From positions 1 to 64,000 of the forward strand of contig DATESN010000025.1 in NCBI GenBank assembly GCA_035270785.1: DNA of 64,000 nt, read 5' to 3'. Under the pieces are notes generated by a model. That model worked only from the letters and a program-made list of their open reading frames with translations. It had not been told where the DNA came from and ran no database searches. Source of the stretch: DATESN01 sp035270785. GTDB lineage: Bacteria > Bacillota > Clostridia > Lachnospirales > Lachnospiraceae. This document shows, in pieces, positions 43,617-52,998 of the stretch (positions are counted from its first letter, which is position 1; each line of letters begins with the position of its first letter). The position numbers were made by a program, and so were the translations under genes.

Positions 43617-45686
43617 ATGGCAGTAAAACATGGTAATTTATCGATTAATAGTGACAACCTTTTTCCAATTATTAAGAAATGGTTATATTCAGACCATGAT
43701 ATTTTTTTCAGAGAGTTAATTTCTAATGGTTGTGATGCTATTACTAAGCTAAAAAAATTAGAGATGATGGGGGAATATACGTTTGAAGATGGTCATGAAC
43801 ACAAAATTCAAATCATTGTAAACCCGGAAGAAAAAACTTTGAAATTTATTGACAATGGACTTGGAATGACTGGCGATGAAGTGGAAGAATATATTAATCA
43901 AATCGCATTTTCAGGAGCAACAGATTTTATTGAAAAGTACAAAGACAAAACAAATGATGATCAGATTATTGGGCATTTTGGACTAGGATTTTATTCTGCA
44001 TTTATGGTTGCAGATGATGTTCATATAGATACTCTATCTTACAAAGAAGGTTCAAAACCAATTCATTGGCAATGTGATGGAGGTACTGAATTCACCATGG
44101 AAGATGGGGAAAAGAGTGAGGTTGGTACAGAAGTTACCCTTTTCTTAAATGAAGATTGTTTGGAATTCTGTAATGAATACAAAGCAAGGGAAGTGATTTC
44201 AAAATATTGTTCCTTTATGCCAATAAAAATTTATTTATCCAAATCAAATGAAGAAACGGCGTATGAAACAATTGAAATTGAGGATCAGTTAGATACAGAT
44301 ACGGTTGTTGAAACTATAAAAGAAGAGGATAAAGAAAAACTCAAAATAGTGAAACGACCAGTTTCCTTAAGTGATATAGAACCTTTGTGGACAAAGAGCC
44401 CAAGTGAATGTACAAAAGAACAATATATAGCATTTTATCGTAAAGTATTCAATGATTATAAGGAACCTTTGTTTTGGATTCACCTTAACATGGATTATCC
44501 TTTTAACTTAAAAGGAATTCTTTATTTCCCAAAAGTTAATATGGAATATGAATCCATGGAAGGAACAATCAAGTTATATAACAATCAAGTCTTTATTGCA
44601 GATAATATAAAAGAAGTTATCCCTGAATTTTTATTGTTACTAAAAGGTGTTATTGATTGTCCTGATTTGCCACTGAATGTTTCTAGAAGTGCCCTTCAAA
44701 ATGATGGATTTGTTAAAAAGATTTCAGAATACATCAGTAAGAAAGTAGCAGATAAATTATCTGGTCTTTGTAAAACAGAAAAAGAGGAATATGAAAAGTA
44801 TTGGAATGACATTAGTCCATTTATTAAATTTGGTTGTTTAAAAGATGACAAGTTTTGTGAAAAGATGACGGATTATATTCTGTTTAAAAATTTAGATGGA
44901 AATTACATGACACTCCCAGAATGTTTAGAAGTGAAAAAGATAGACCCAGAAGAAGTCTCTGGTCTTGAAGAAGGTAAAGCATGCGATGCAACGACTGGTG
45001 AGACTGTTGAAACAGAAATCGTGGATGATAATAAGGATATTGATGATGAAAATGATGATGAAAATGAAGCAATTAAAAAAGTCATCTATTATGTCACAGA
45101 TGAAAAACAACAAAGTCAATATATCAATATGTTTAAAAAAGCAGGAATGGATGCGGTTATACTTACTGATAATATTGATCAACCATTTGTATCTCAGTTA
45201 GAATCAAAAAATGAAGGGGTAAAATTCCAAAGAATTGATACCGATTTAACGGATGTATTTAAAGCCAAAACCTCTAAAAAGGCTGCACAAGAGTTAGAAA
45301 AACAAACGGAAGAGTTATCAAAATTATTTAAGAAGACGATTAAAAAAGACAATATTATTGTTAAAGTCGAAAAATTAAAGAATAAAGATATATCATCCAT
45401 GATTACGTTGTCGGAAGAAAGTAGACGTATGCAAGATATGATGAAGATGTATTCTATGCCAGGAATGGATATGGGAGGGTTTGGAAAAGATGGTGTAACA
45501 CTAATTCTAAATGCCAATAATACATTAGTTAAATATATTTTAGAAAGTAAAGATTCGGAAAACATTTCTGTTATATGTGAACAATTATACGATTTAGCTC
45601 TTTTACAACACACACCTTTGGATGGCGAAGCAATGTCAAAGTTTATTGCAAGAAGCAATAAAATCATGATGTTACTTGCAAAATGA
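43617..45686 (+). CDS. htpG: Chaperone HtpG (Hsp90)
   Basis: 689 residues from ATG 43617 (a GTG at 43608 is possible). The GHKL ATPase domain has the catalytic Glu in FFRELISNGCDAI, IDNGLGMTGDEVE and the lid HFGLGFYSAFMVADD. The middle domain has LPLNVSRSALQND. An acidic stretch rich in Asp and Glu (about residues 465-490, DNKDIDDENDDENEA) separates the middle and C-terminal domains. Hsp90 remodels client proteins using ATP. It is alone in its transcript between a CIRCE-controlled promoter and a strong terminator. Confidence 0.96.
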   Translation: MAVKHGNLSINSDNLFPIIKKWLYSDHDIFFRELISNGCDAITKLKKLEMMGEYTFEDGHEHKIQIIVNPEEKTLKFIDNGLGMTGDEVEEYINQIAFSGATDFIEKYKDKTNDDQIIGHFGLGFYSAFMVADDVHIDTLSYKEGSKPIHWQCDGGTEFTMEDGEKSEVGTEVTLFLNEDCLEFCNEYKAREVISKYCSFMPIKIYLSKSNEETAYETIEIEDQLDTDTVVETIKEEDKEKLKIVKRPVSLSDIEPLWTKSPSECTKEQYIAFYRKVFNDYKEPLFWIHLNMDYPFNLKGILYFPKVNMEYESMEGTIKLYNNQVFIADNIKEVIPEFLLLLKGVIDCPDLPLNVSRSALQNDGFVKKISEYISKKVADKLSGLCKTEKEEYEKYWNDISPFIKFGCLKDDKFCEKMTDYILFKNLDGNYMTLPECLEVKKIDPEEVSGLEEGKACDATTGETVETEIVDDNKDIDDENDDENEAIKKVIYYVTDEKQQSQYINMFKKAGMDAVILTDNIDQPFVSQLESKNEGVKFQRIDTDLTDVFKAKTSKKAAQELEKQTEELSKLFKKTIKKDNIIVKVEKLKNKDISSMITLSEESRRMQDMMKMYSMPGMDMGGFGKDGVTLILNANNTLVKYILESKDSENISVICEQLYDLALLQHTPLDGEAMSKFIARSNKIMMLLAK

Positions 45687-45729
45687 GGATCTTGATTAAA
45701 AAATAATTAAAAGCACAATGTGTTACAGA

Positions 45730-45768
45730 AAAAAGATGCCATAGGATAATTCCTTATGGCATCTTTTT
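45730..45768 (+). terminator. Strong terminator after htpG
   Basis: AAAAAGATGCCATA (45730-45743) pairs with TATGGCATCTTTTT (45755-45768), extended inward by GGA/TCC with a bulge. It separates htpG from the four-gene operon downstream. Confidence 0.9.
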
Positions 45769-45812
45769 GATATCTTTCTAGAAACGTTCCATAAGTTTTT
45801 AATTTCGGTTAG

Positions 45813-45842
45813 TTGCTAAAACAAGTCGTTTAATGTTATAAT
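45813..45842 (+). promoter_or_regulatory. Promoter of the DUF5717-type operon
   Basis: TTGCTA (45813-45818), an 18-base spacer and a perfect TATAAT (45837-45842) lie 34 bases before the GTG start. No CIRCE copy is present here. Confidence 0.6.
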
Positions 45843-45876
45843 CAATAGTAATTACGAAGAAAAGTGAGGGAAAAAA

Positions 45877-48800
45877 GTGAACTCCATTATGAACCGTTTT
45901 ATACAAGGAGATTTTGAATATGAATCCGGTTCGTTGGACTTTTCCTGTCAGAAAATCGAACTGACAATGAAACAAGGAGAAGTACAACAGGGTAACTTTA
46001 CCATAACCTCCGCTTCAGATACAAAAGCAGAAGGTAAAGTTGAATCTTCTCATCTTAGGATGAGTTGTTTGACACCATCTTTTCAAGGAGAGGAAATAAC
46101 CATTTTTTATTCCTTTAGTAGTAAGGGAATGGAAGAAGGCGAGATATTTAGAGGAGATTTCAATATTGTTTCTAATAAGGGTGAGTATTACTTACCTTTT
46201 GTTGTAACCATAGACCATGCAGTCATGGAATCATCTATAGGAAAAATTAAAAATCTGTTTCACTTTGCCAATTTAGCTAAGACAAATTGGGGAGAAGCAG
46301 TAAGAATCTTTTATTCTTATCAGTTTGAAAAAATATTAACGGGAAATGATCGACAATTTTATAATGCTTATCTTGGTCTTTCAAAGTTTAGGGGAAACGA
46401 GCAAAATGTAGATGAGTTTCTTATTGAAATTAGTAAAAAACAAAAAACAGAATATATTCCAATGGAAGAAATAATTCCCATAGACTCTCCCATTGGAATT
46501 ACAGAAGGTAAGATTGCGATTACTAGAAATGGTTGGGGATATACCTTCTTAGAAATAGAAACAGATGGAGACTTTTTAACAGTTGAAAAAAATGTATTAT
46601 CGGATGATGATTTTTTAGGAAATATTTGTAGCTTTAGCTATTGTATTGATAGCTCAAAGACTCATTGCGGAAATAATTATGGGTATGTTCGATTGTCTAA
46701 TTCCCATTTTAAAACAGACGTAAAAATAATAGTCATTAATCCTCAATCAAAAAGCCTTTCATTAGGAATAAAAAAAGAGATGCGCCATTTAACAGTACAA
46801 TTAATGGAATATTATGGGGCATTTCGAACCAAGAAAATATCCACGAGCACATGGTTAACGGAAACGAAAAAAATTGTTGATAGAATGAATACCATAGATG
46901 AATATAGCGTAACAGCACGATTGTTTAGAGCGCAACTACTGATTACCGAAGAGCGATATAATGAGGCAAAGTGGTTGTTAAATAATATTGAAAATGAAAT
47001 TAACTGTGAAAAAGTCGCACCTGTAATTTGGTGTTATTATTTGTATCTTACGACACTTTATAATCGGGAAGAAGGATATGTTAACGAGATAACTGAAGAA
47101 GTAGAAAGTATTTATGTGAGAAATCCCGGAAATTGGAGAATAGCATGGTTGTTATTATATCTTAGAGAAGAATTTAGTAAAAGCCCTTCTAGAAAATGGA
47201 TATTCCTAGAAAATCAATTTTTGGAGAATTGTACAAGTCCTGTATTATACATGGAAGCAGTGACTTTAATCAATGCCAATCCAACCTTACTAATGAAGCT
47301 TACGGAGTTCGAAATCCAAATACTAAACTATGCAGCAAAAAAGGATATTCTTCAAAGAGATGTCATTGTTCAAATGCAATACTTAGTAACAAAAGCAAAA
47401 GGTTACACAAATAGAATTTTTTATATATTACAAAAAAGTTATGATATCATGGGAGATGATGATACCTTACAAAGCATTTGTTCCATTTTAATGAAAGGAA
47501 ACAAGGTTGGGGAAGAGTATTTTAAATGGTATTCCCTTGGAGTGCAGCGCGAACTTAGAATCACTAGATTATATGAATTCTACATGATGTCACTTCCGCT
47601 AGAATATGATCAGAAACTTCCCAAGATGGTCATGATGTATTTTGCTTATCATAATGAACTAGATTATAGGAAAAAGGCGCTCCTATATGCTAATATTGTA
47701 AAACATCAAGAAGTATCTTCCGATATTTCAAGAACATATCATGAGCCAATGGAAGTGTTTTTAGTGGAGCAAATTAAGAAGGGGCATATCAATAGACAAT
47801 TAGCTTATTTATATAGCAATAGATTGACGCCTTATATGTTAAAAGAAGAACATGGAGAGTTTTTAACACCACTATTATTTATGAACTTAATAACGGTAAC
47901 AGAAGTTGAACTTAAAAATGTAGTGTTGATTTATGATAAAATAAATGGTGAAAATTTGTTTCCAATTGTAAATGGAACGGCCTACGTTCCTATTTACAGC
48001 ACAGAATACAAAATTTTACTTCAAGATGGCAAAGGAAATCGTTATTCAACAAATTATTCTTATACCATAGAAAAGTTGATGATTCCAGGAAAATACATAA
48101 AAGAAATTAGTTTATTTGGTGGAAATCACATTGGCATTGATTTGTATTTATGCGAGAATAGTAAAAATTATGTTTCTATTTCAGAAAAAAACGAACAGAG
48201 CTTTCGAAGACTCTGGGAATCTGAAATGACGTCAAAGGAATATAAGAAGGATATAAGATTAAAATTAATTCAATATTATTATGATAATGATTTTATGAAG
48301 CAAACAGATGACTATTTAGAAGTGGTTCAGCCAGATGATATGGACACAAAAGAACGGGCAGTATTTATAAAATTTCTTGTAGCAAGAGGTATGCTAGATA
48401 AAGCATTTGAGTGGATCAAAGAATTTGGTGATGATTTGGTGGATCCTCATACCCTTGTTAGACTTTGCAGTCGAACACTGGCACGGACAGAATTTGAAAA
48501 AAATGAAGTCTTATTAAAAATTGTATTTCATGCCTTTAAATGTGGAAGGTGTGATGAGAATATTTTAAAATATTTGGTGGCTTACTATTCAGGCATGACT
48601 AAAGATATGAGAGATATACGAAAAGCAGCCATAGAATTATCCATAGATACGCAAGAAATTTGTGAAAGAATGATTATTCAAATGCTCTACAGTGGTTCAT
48701 TTGTAGGAGAGAAGAATGAGATATTCCAAGCATATGTCAAGAATGGATCAAAGTTATTAATTGAAATGGCATTTTTATCTCATAGTTCTTACGAATATTT

Positions 48801-49437
48801 TGTAAAAAATCGAGTGATAGAAGAAAGTATCTTTCAGTATTTCACAAAACTCTTTTATCGAGGGGAAAACTTTCATGAAGTATGCAGATTGGCATACCTA
48901 AAATATTATTCAGAGAATCGGCGATTAATTGGGGAAGAAATAGAATTTTTAATAAGACAATTTATGAATGAATTTATTTTAAAAAATATTTATTTTCCGT
49001 TTTTTCAAGAATATATCGATATTGTTCCACAAGTAGAACAATTGATGGATAAGACTATGATAGAGTACCGTGCTAATCCGAAATGTAAAGTGATGCTTCA
49101 TTATATTATTCAATGTGATGAAGTAAAAAGTGGAGAATATTGCAAAGAAGAAATGATTAATATGTATGAAGGAATCTTTGTTAAATCGTTTACTCTCTTT
49201 TTTGGTGAAAAGTTACAATATTATATTACCGAAGAGATAAATGAAAGGGAACAACTTACAGAAAGTGGTAATATTGGTAAAAGTGATATTTCTCAAATGA
49301 TTAAAGAATCAAAGTTTCAAATTATAAATGACATGGTGATTGGTAAAACACTTCAAGACTATGATACCGTGAACAAGTTAATGGTCGAATTTTTACAAAC
49401 AGAATATTTAGTAGATCAATTGTTTCATATTATATGA
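45877..49437 (+). CDS. Giant DUF5717-type protein, operon gene 1
   Basis: 1186 residues, cytoplasmic by the lack of signal peptide and membrane segments. The GTG start has GAGGG six bases upstream. Residues ~10-110 and ~200-285 look like beta-sandwich domains (GEVQQGNFTITSASDTKAEG, EGKIAITRNGWGYTFLEIET). A third beta-rich insert lies at about 680-765. The rest is a long alpha solenoid with TPR-like helix pairs (ARLFRAQLLITEERYNEAKW). I take it to be the DUF5717 family, found mainly in Lachnospiraceae and uncharacterised. It is the first gene of a four-gene operon with an actin/Hsp70-fold protein, a TPR-like protein and a membrane coiled-coil protein. It may be a scaffold or client-binding platform; that is inference. 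Confidence 0.7.
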   Translation: MNSIMNRFIQGDFEYESGSLDFSCQKIELTMKQGEVQQGNFTITSASDTKAEGKVESSHLRMSCLTPSFQGEEITIFYSFSSKGMEEGEIFRGDFNIVSNKGEYYLPFVVTIDHAVMESSIGKIKNLFHFANLAKTNWGEAVRIFYSYQFEKILTGNDRQFYNAYLGLSKFRGNEQNVDEFLIEISKKQKTEYIPMEEIIPIDSPIGITEGKIAITRNGWGYTFLEIETDGDFLTVEKNVLSDDDFLGNICSFSYCIDSSKTHCGNNYGYVRLSNSHFKTDVKIIVINPQSKSLSLGIKKEMRHLTVQLMEYYGAFRTKKISTSTWLTETKKIVDRMNTIDEYSVTARLFRAQLLITEERYNEAKWLLNNIENEINCEKVAPVIWCYYLYLTTLYNREEGYVNEITEEVESIYVRNPGNWRIAWLLLYLREEFSKSPSRKWIFLENQFLENCTSPVLYMEAVTLINANPTLLMKLTEFEIQILNYAAKKDILQRDVIVQMQYLVTKAKGYTNRIFYILQKSYDIMGDDDTLQSICSILMKGNKVGEEYFKWYSLGVQRELRITRLYEFYMMSLPLEYDQKLPKMVMMYFAYHNELDYRKKALLYANIVKHQEVSSDISRTYHEPMEVFLVEQIKKGHINRQLAYLYSNRLTPYMLKEEHGEFLTPLLFMNLITVTEVELKNVVLIYDKINGENLFPIVNGTAYVPIYSTEYKILLQDGKGNRYSTNYSYTIEKLMIPGKYIKEISLFGGNHIGIDLYLCENSKNYVSISEKNEQSFRRLWESEMTSKEYKKDIRLKLIQYYYDNDFMKQTDDYLEVVQPDDMDTKERAVFIKFLVARGMLDKAFEWIKEFGDDLVDPHTLVRLCSRTLARTEFEKNEVLLKIVFHAFKCGRCDENILKYLVAYYSGMTKDMRDIRKAAIELSIDTQEICERMIIQMLYSGSFVGEKNEIFQAYVKNGSKLLIEMAFLSHSSYEYFVKNRVIEESIFQYFTKLFYRGENFHEVCRLAYLKYYSENRRLIGEEIEFLIRQFMNEFILKNIYFPFFQEYIDIVPQVEQLMDKTMIEYRANPKCKVMLHYIIQCDEVKSGEYCKEEMINMYEGIFVKSFTLFFGEKLQYYITEEINEREQLTESGNIGKSDISQMIKESKFQIINDMVIGKTLQDYDTVNKLMVEFLQTEYLVDQLFHII

Positions 49438-49497
49438 CGTTCAATTTAAAAATGATTCAAAAACTAAATGATAGGAATATATTGGAGAGTAAAAGGC

Positions 49498-50793
49498 ATG
49501 CTTTTTAAAGACAAAAAAGTAAAACTACTTGTTGGATATGATTTATCGGATAAATTTTCACAGATTAGCTATTTTTATTCAGACAAGGATGAACCTGTTA
49601 CAGTTAGTACAGTGGCAGGAGAGGAACAATATAATATTCCAACGGTTCTTTGTAAGCGACGAGAGGTTAACCAATGGTTTTATGGTAAAGAGGCATTGAA
49701 ACAAGCAAAAGAAAAAGAAGGCATTTTAGTTGAAGAGCTTGTTGGTTTTGCAAAAAAAGGGGAAGATGTCCTAATAGACGGAGAACATTTCGATCCGGTA
49801 CAATTGTTATCTCTATTTATGCGGCGAAGCCTGTCACTTCTTACAATGTGGACGAATACGGACAAGATTGATGGATTGATGATAACAGTAGATGAATTAG
49901 ATTATACCATGATTGAAGTACTAAATAAAATAACAAAACTCTTAGGGTTTGAAGAAAATCAAGTCTTTTTCCAAAGCCATATGGAAAGCTTTTACCAATT
50001 TACAATGAGGCAACCTAAGGAATTGTGGCGACATCAAGTGGTGGTATTTGATTACAGTAACGAATATTTGAAATCATATCGTATGGAAATAAATAGAAGA
50101 ACAACCCCTCTTGTTGTCCTTATAGATCAACAAGATTTTGAAATAATGATGATAGAGGAGATTCCCCCAGAAGAGCCAAACAGGTCAAAAAGATCAGCTA
50201 TTTTAGATGATAGGTTTAAAAAAATTGTGAGTGGTCTTTTTGAGAACAGAATGGTGCAAACTGTATTTTTAATAGGGCAAGGATTTAATGGCGAGTGGTG
50301 TAAGGAATCCTTAAAATATTTATGTAAAAACAGAAGAGTTTTTCAAGGAAACAACCTTTATAGTAAAGGGGCATGTTATGGAACCCAGGAGAAATTAAAT
50401 GAAAATAAGAAAAGTAGCGAGTATGTTTATCTTGGTGTAGATAAAGTAAAAGCAAATTTAGGGATGCTGGCGGTAGCAAATGGGACGGAATATTATCACG
50501 CTATTTTAGATGCCGGAGAAAATTGGTATGAAGCTAAAAAAGAGTGGGACATCATTCTTGAACAAGGAAATACATTATCATTTATTATTACACCGCTTAC
50601 AGGTATGAAACGCCAAGAGATTGTAATGACACTTCATGACTTGCCTATAAGACCAATAAGAACCACTAGACTTAGAATTTTTGTTGAGTTTGTTGAGGAA
50701 AAGACAATTAAGTTTCGAGTAAAAGATCTGGGATTTGGAGAATTCTTTAAATCAAGTGAGTTAGAATGGATAGAAGAGATGCGTCTCTCTTAG
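49498..50793 (+). CDS. DUF5716-type actin/Hsp70-fold protein, operon gene 2
   Basis: 431 residues from ATG 49498 (GGAGAG eight bases upstream; the earlier ATG at 49468 lacks a site). The N terminus follows the Hsp70 ATPase order in altered form. VKLLVGYDLSDKFSQISYF stands where GIDLGTTNS is normal, followed by YNIPTVLCKRRE, WFYGKEALKQAKEKEG and, later, YLGVDKVKANLGMLAVANG. There is no substrate-binding domain after the ATPase-like part. The phosphate loops are altered, so ATP hydrolysis is uncertain. Assigned to the DUF5716 family by layout and neighbours. It probably works with the giant protein encoded 60 bases upstream. Confidence 0.65.
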   Translation: MLFKDKKVKLLVGYDLSDKFSQISYFYSDKDEPVTVSTVAGEEQYNIPTVLCKRREVNQWFYGKEALKQAKEKEGILVEELVGFAKKGEDVLIDGEHFDPVQLLSLFMRRSLSLLTMWTNTDKIDGLMITVDELDYTMIEVLNKITKLLGFEENQVFFQSHMESFYQFTMRQPKELWRHQVVVFDYSNEYLKSYRMEINRRTTPLVVLIDQQDFEIMMIEEIPPEEPNRSKRSAILDDRFKKIVSGLFENRMVQTVFLIGQGFNGEWCKESLKYLCKNRRVFQGNNLYSKGACYGTQEKLNENKKSSEYVYLGVDKVKANLGMLAVANGTEYYHAILDAGENWYEAKKEWDIILEQGNTLSFIITPLTGMKRQEIVMTLHDLPIRPIRTTRLRIFVEFVEEKTIKFRVKDLGFGEFFKSSELEWIEEMRLS

Positions 50794-50840
50794 CTCGGTG
50801 CTTTTTAGAAAGATTATGATTGCCAAAAGGAGTGTGTATA

Positions 50841-51674
50841 TTGGGTAAAGTGATTATTTGCGCCGGTAGGTATGGAGAAAATCCATATTATATGGGACAA
50901 GTGGGGATAAACTTATATTCTATTGAAGAGTTATGCTATTACTTGAAGGAGCATGCATATCTTCTAGACAAAGAAATTATGAACTTTAAATTAGTGGAAT
51001 GGATTCAAGAGGAACTTGGATTAGAAGAGTTAGGAATATCTCTACGTAGCTTAATTAGAAATGAAAGTACGCTAAGTGCATATGTCGCCACAATTTTAGA
51101 AACGACATTTTACTGCGATAAAAATGAGATTCATCATTTGAAACAAATTATTTGTGAGAACTCTACCTTAGATATTTATGAAAAAAGAAAGAAAAAAGCA
51201 GACTATTTTGCAAAGAATAAAAAATATAGTGTGGCCATTTCCGAATATGAAAAACTTTTAGAGGATATTGGAAAGCAAGACTACGCCCTTACCACTTCTG
51301 TTTATCATAATATTGGAGTGTGTTTGACAAAATTGTTTTTATTTCAAAGAGCGGCATATTGGTTTTATAAAGCTTATGAGATGAATGGAAGAAAAGATTG
51401 TCTGTTGCTATATATGAGTGCTATGAAATTAGCATTTGATCCTGCTGAATATAGAGAAAAAATACTTTCGAAATTGGAAGCTAAAGAATTAGAGGCTGAA
51501 CTCAATTCAAAACTAGAAGGTATTGCGGCTCAGTGGAATCAGACCAAGGAGAAGCTTTGGATTGATGAGTTTGTTAGTGAAAAAGATAGTGCGAAATCGC
51601 AAGAATATTATAAAAAAGTGGAAGAACTTATTACACAGTGGAAAAATGAATTTAGAGATTCTTCTATCAAATAG
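50841..51674 (+). CDS. TPR-like protein, operon gene 3
   Basis: 277 residues from TTG 50841, which has AAAAGGAG eight bases upstream; the longer frame from 50820 would start inside that site. The N-terminal ~110 residues are a helical domain (YSIEELCYYLKEHAYLLDKE, WIQEELGLEELGISLRSLI). About residues 115-200 contain TPR-like helix pairs (KKYSVAISEYEKLLEDIG, VYHNIGVCLTKLFLFQRAAY). A charged coiled-coil tail follows (KSQEYYKKVEELITQWK). It is cytoplasmic. TPR units usually bind peptides or partner proteins, here perhaps the proteins of the same operon. Confidence 0.65.
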   Translation: MGKVIICAGRYGENPYYMGQVGINLYSIEELCYYLKEHAYLLDKEIMNFKLVEWIQEELGLEELGISLRSLIRNESTLSAYVATILETTFYCDKNEIHHLKQIICENSTLDIYEKRKKKADYFAKNKKYSVAISEYEKLLEDIGKQDYALTTSVYHNIGVCLTKLFLFQRAAYWFYKAYEMNGRKDCLLLYMSAMKLAFDPAEYREKILSKLEAKELEAELNSKLEGIAAQWNQTKEKLWIDEFVSEKDSAKSQEYYKKVEELITQWKNEFRDSSIK

Positions 51675-51685
51675 TCAACAGGCGG

Positions 51686-52897
51686 ATGGGAATTAAAATG
51701 GGAATTTTCAAGAAGTTATTTAGAGGTAATAGGACAAAAGAAGTTCCGGAATATCTTTTGGATGATGATGTACTAAAAAAGGATTGGGATGATCAATTAA
51801 TGAAGCGTGAAGATGTGGATTTATACAATCCAATTCATCGAGAGAAGTATGTGCGATGCCTTGTAACTCAGATGAGAGATGCTTCCAATGAACTTGATAA
51901 GGTTGCACTTGAATATAACATTGTAACATCATATCTGACAGATATGGAGGAGATAGAAGCACTTCCCGAAGTAGAACGAAGTGAGGTCTCGGATTTTGCA
52001 AAACGAGTAGGGTACTTAGATAAGGAAAGAGATAATTACCAGGGTAAAATCAATCGAATGTCTGACGTTAGATTTAAACAAATGGAGCGTATGAAGGATG
52101 AGATTGAAGAAGGAATACAAAAATTAGAAGAAACAGAAAAATACCAAATCTGTGTAAAACAAGATTTACAAAAACTAGAAGGAGAAAAACACGCGTATCA
52201 ATATCGCAAAAATGAATTGCGAATCATGATGGAAAATATAAAAGGGATGGCAGCAATATGCTTAATAACATTAGGATTATGTGTTGTTATGCTTTTAGTA
52301 CTGCAAATGGCGTTTTTGTTAGATGTACAGATAGGTTATTTATTTACCGTTGGTGCTGCAGCTATTTTTTTAACTTTGATTTATGTGAAGTTTGCAGAAA
52401 TATCCAAAGAACTTTTACAAGTGGAAAATGCAATTAATAAAATTATCTTATTGCAGAACAGGGTGAAAATCCGTTATGTAAATAATACAAACCTTCTGGA
52501 GTATCTCTATGTAAAGTATGGAGTAAATAATCTTAAAGAACTTATATATCTATGGGAACAATATCAAGAAGAGCAGATAGAAAGAGAAAAATATAAACAG
52601 ACGGTAGAAGATTTAGATTTTTTTCAAAAAGAATTAATTCGGATTTTAAGAAGATATCATTTGAAAGATCCGGATATTTGGCTTCATCAAGCAGGAGCCT
52701 TAATAGATCATAAAGAGATGGTAGAGATACGTCATGGTCTGATTTTACGTAGGCAGAAACTTAGAAAACAGATGGATTACAATAAAGAACTGGCTGTGTC
52801 TGCTCAGAATGAAGTAAAAGAAATTGTGGAAGAGTTTCCAGAGTATGCAAAGAAGATACTGACAATTGTTTCAGAATATGAGAAGAGTTTCAGATAG
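51686..52897 (+). CDS. Membrane coiled-coil protein, operon gene 4
   Basis: About 403 residues (the start may instead be ATG 51698, MGIFKKLF). A long charged coiled coil (about 55-185, KRVGYLDKERDNYQGKINRM) leads into two membrane segments (about 187-207 and 215-235, ICLITLGLCVVMLLVLQMAF and IGYLFTVGAAAIFLTLIYV). A second long coiled coil reaches the end. Both arms should lie in the cytoplasm, giving a hairpin anchored in the membrane. It is the last gene of the operon and could tether the other three proteins. The family is not recognised. Confidence 0.65.
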   Translation: MGIKMGIFKKLFRGNRTKEVPEYLLDDDVLKKDWDDQLMKREDVDLYNPIHREKYVRCLVTQMRDASNELDKVALEYNIVTSYLTDMEEIEALPEVERSEVSDFAKRVGYLDKERDNYQGKINRMSDVRFKQMERMKDEIEEGIQKLEETEKYQICVKQDLQKLEGEKHAYQYRKNELRIMMENIKGMAAICLITLGLCVVMLLVLQMAFLLDVQIGYLFTVGAAAIFLTLIYVKFAEISKELLQVENAINKIILLQNRVKIRYVNNTNLLEYLYVKYGVNNLKELIYLWEQYQEEQIEREKYKQTVEDLDFFQKELIRILRRYHLKDPDIWLHQAGALIDHKEMVEIRHGLILRRQKLRKQMDYNKELAVSAQNEVKEIVEEFPEYAKKILTIVSEYEKSFR

Positions 52898-52904
52898 ATG
52901 CTTA

Positions 52905-52933
52905 TTGATTTATAAAAAAATGTGTAATATAAT
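52905..52933 (+). promoter_or_regulatory. Promoter of the purCFB operon
   Basis: TTGATT (52905-52910), a 17-base spacer and a perfect TATAAT (52928-52933). No purine riboswitch or obvious PurR-type box is seen between it and purC. Confidence 0.6.
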
Positions 52934-52998
52934 TTAACCTAGCAATTTATTTGCACTTTAATACGCATATACAATGGAAAGGTACAAGGAGAGAAATT

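Noticed and set aside
45194..45667. 157-codon minus-strand frame opposite htpG
   Set aside because: A mirror of the HtpG C-terminal coding sequence.
52898..52998. Purine riboswitch expected before purC
   Set aside because: No conserved purine-aptamer loops or suitable stems are found in the 100-base leader.
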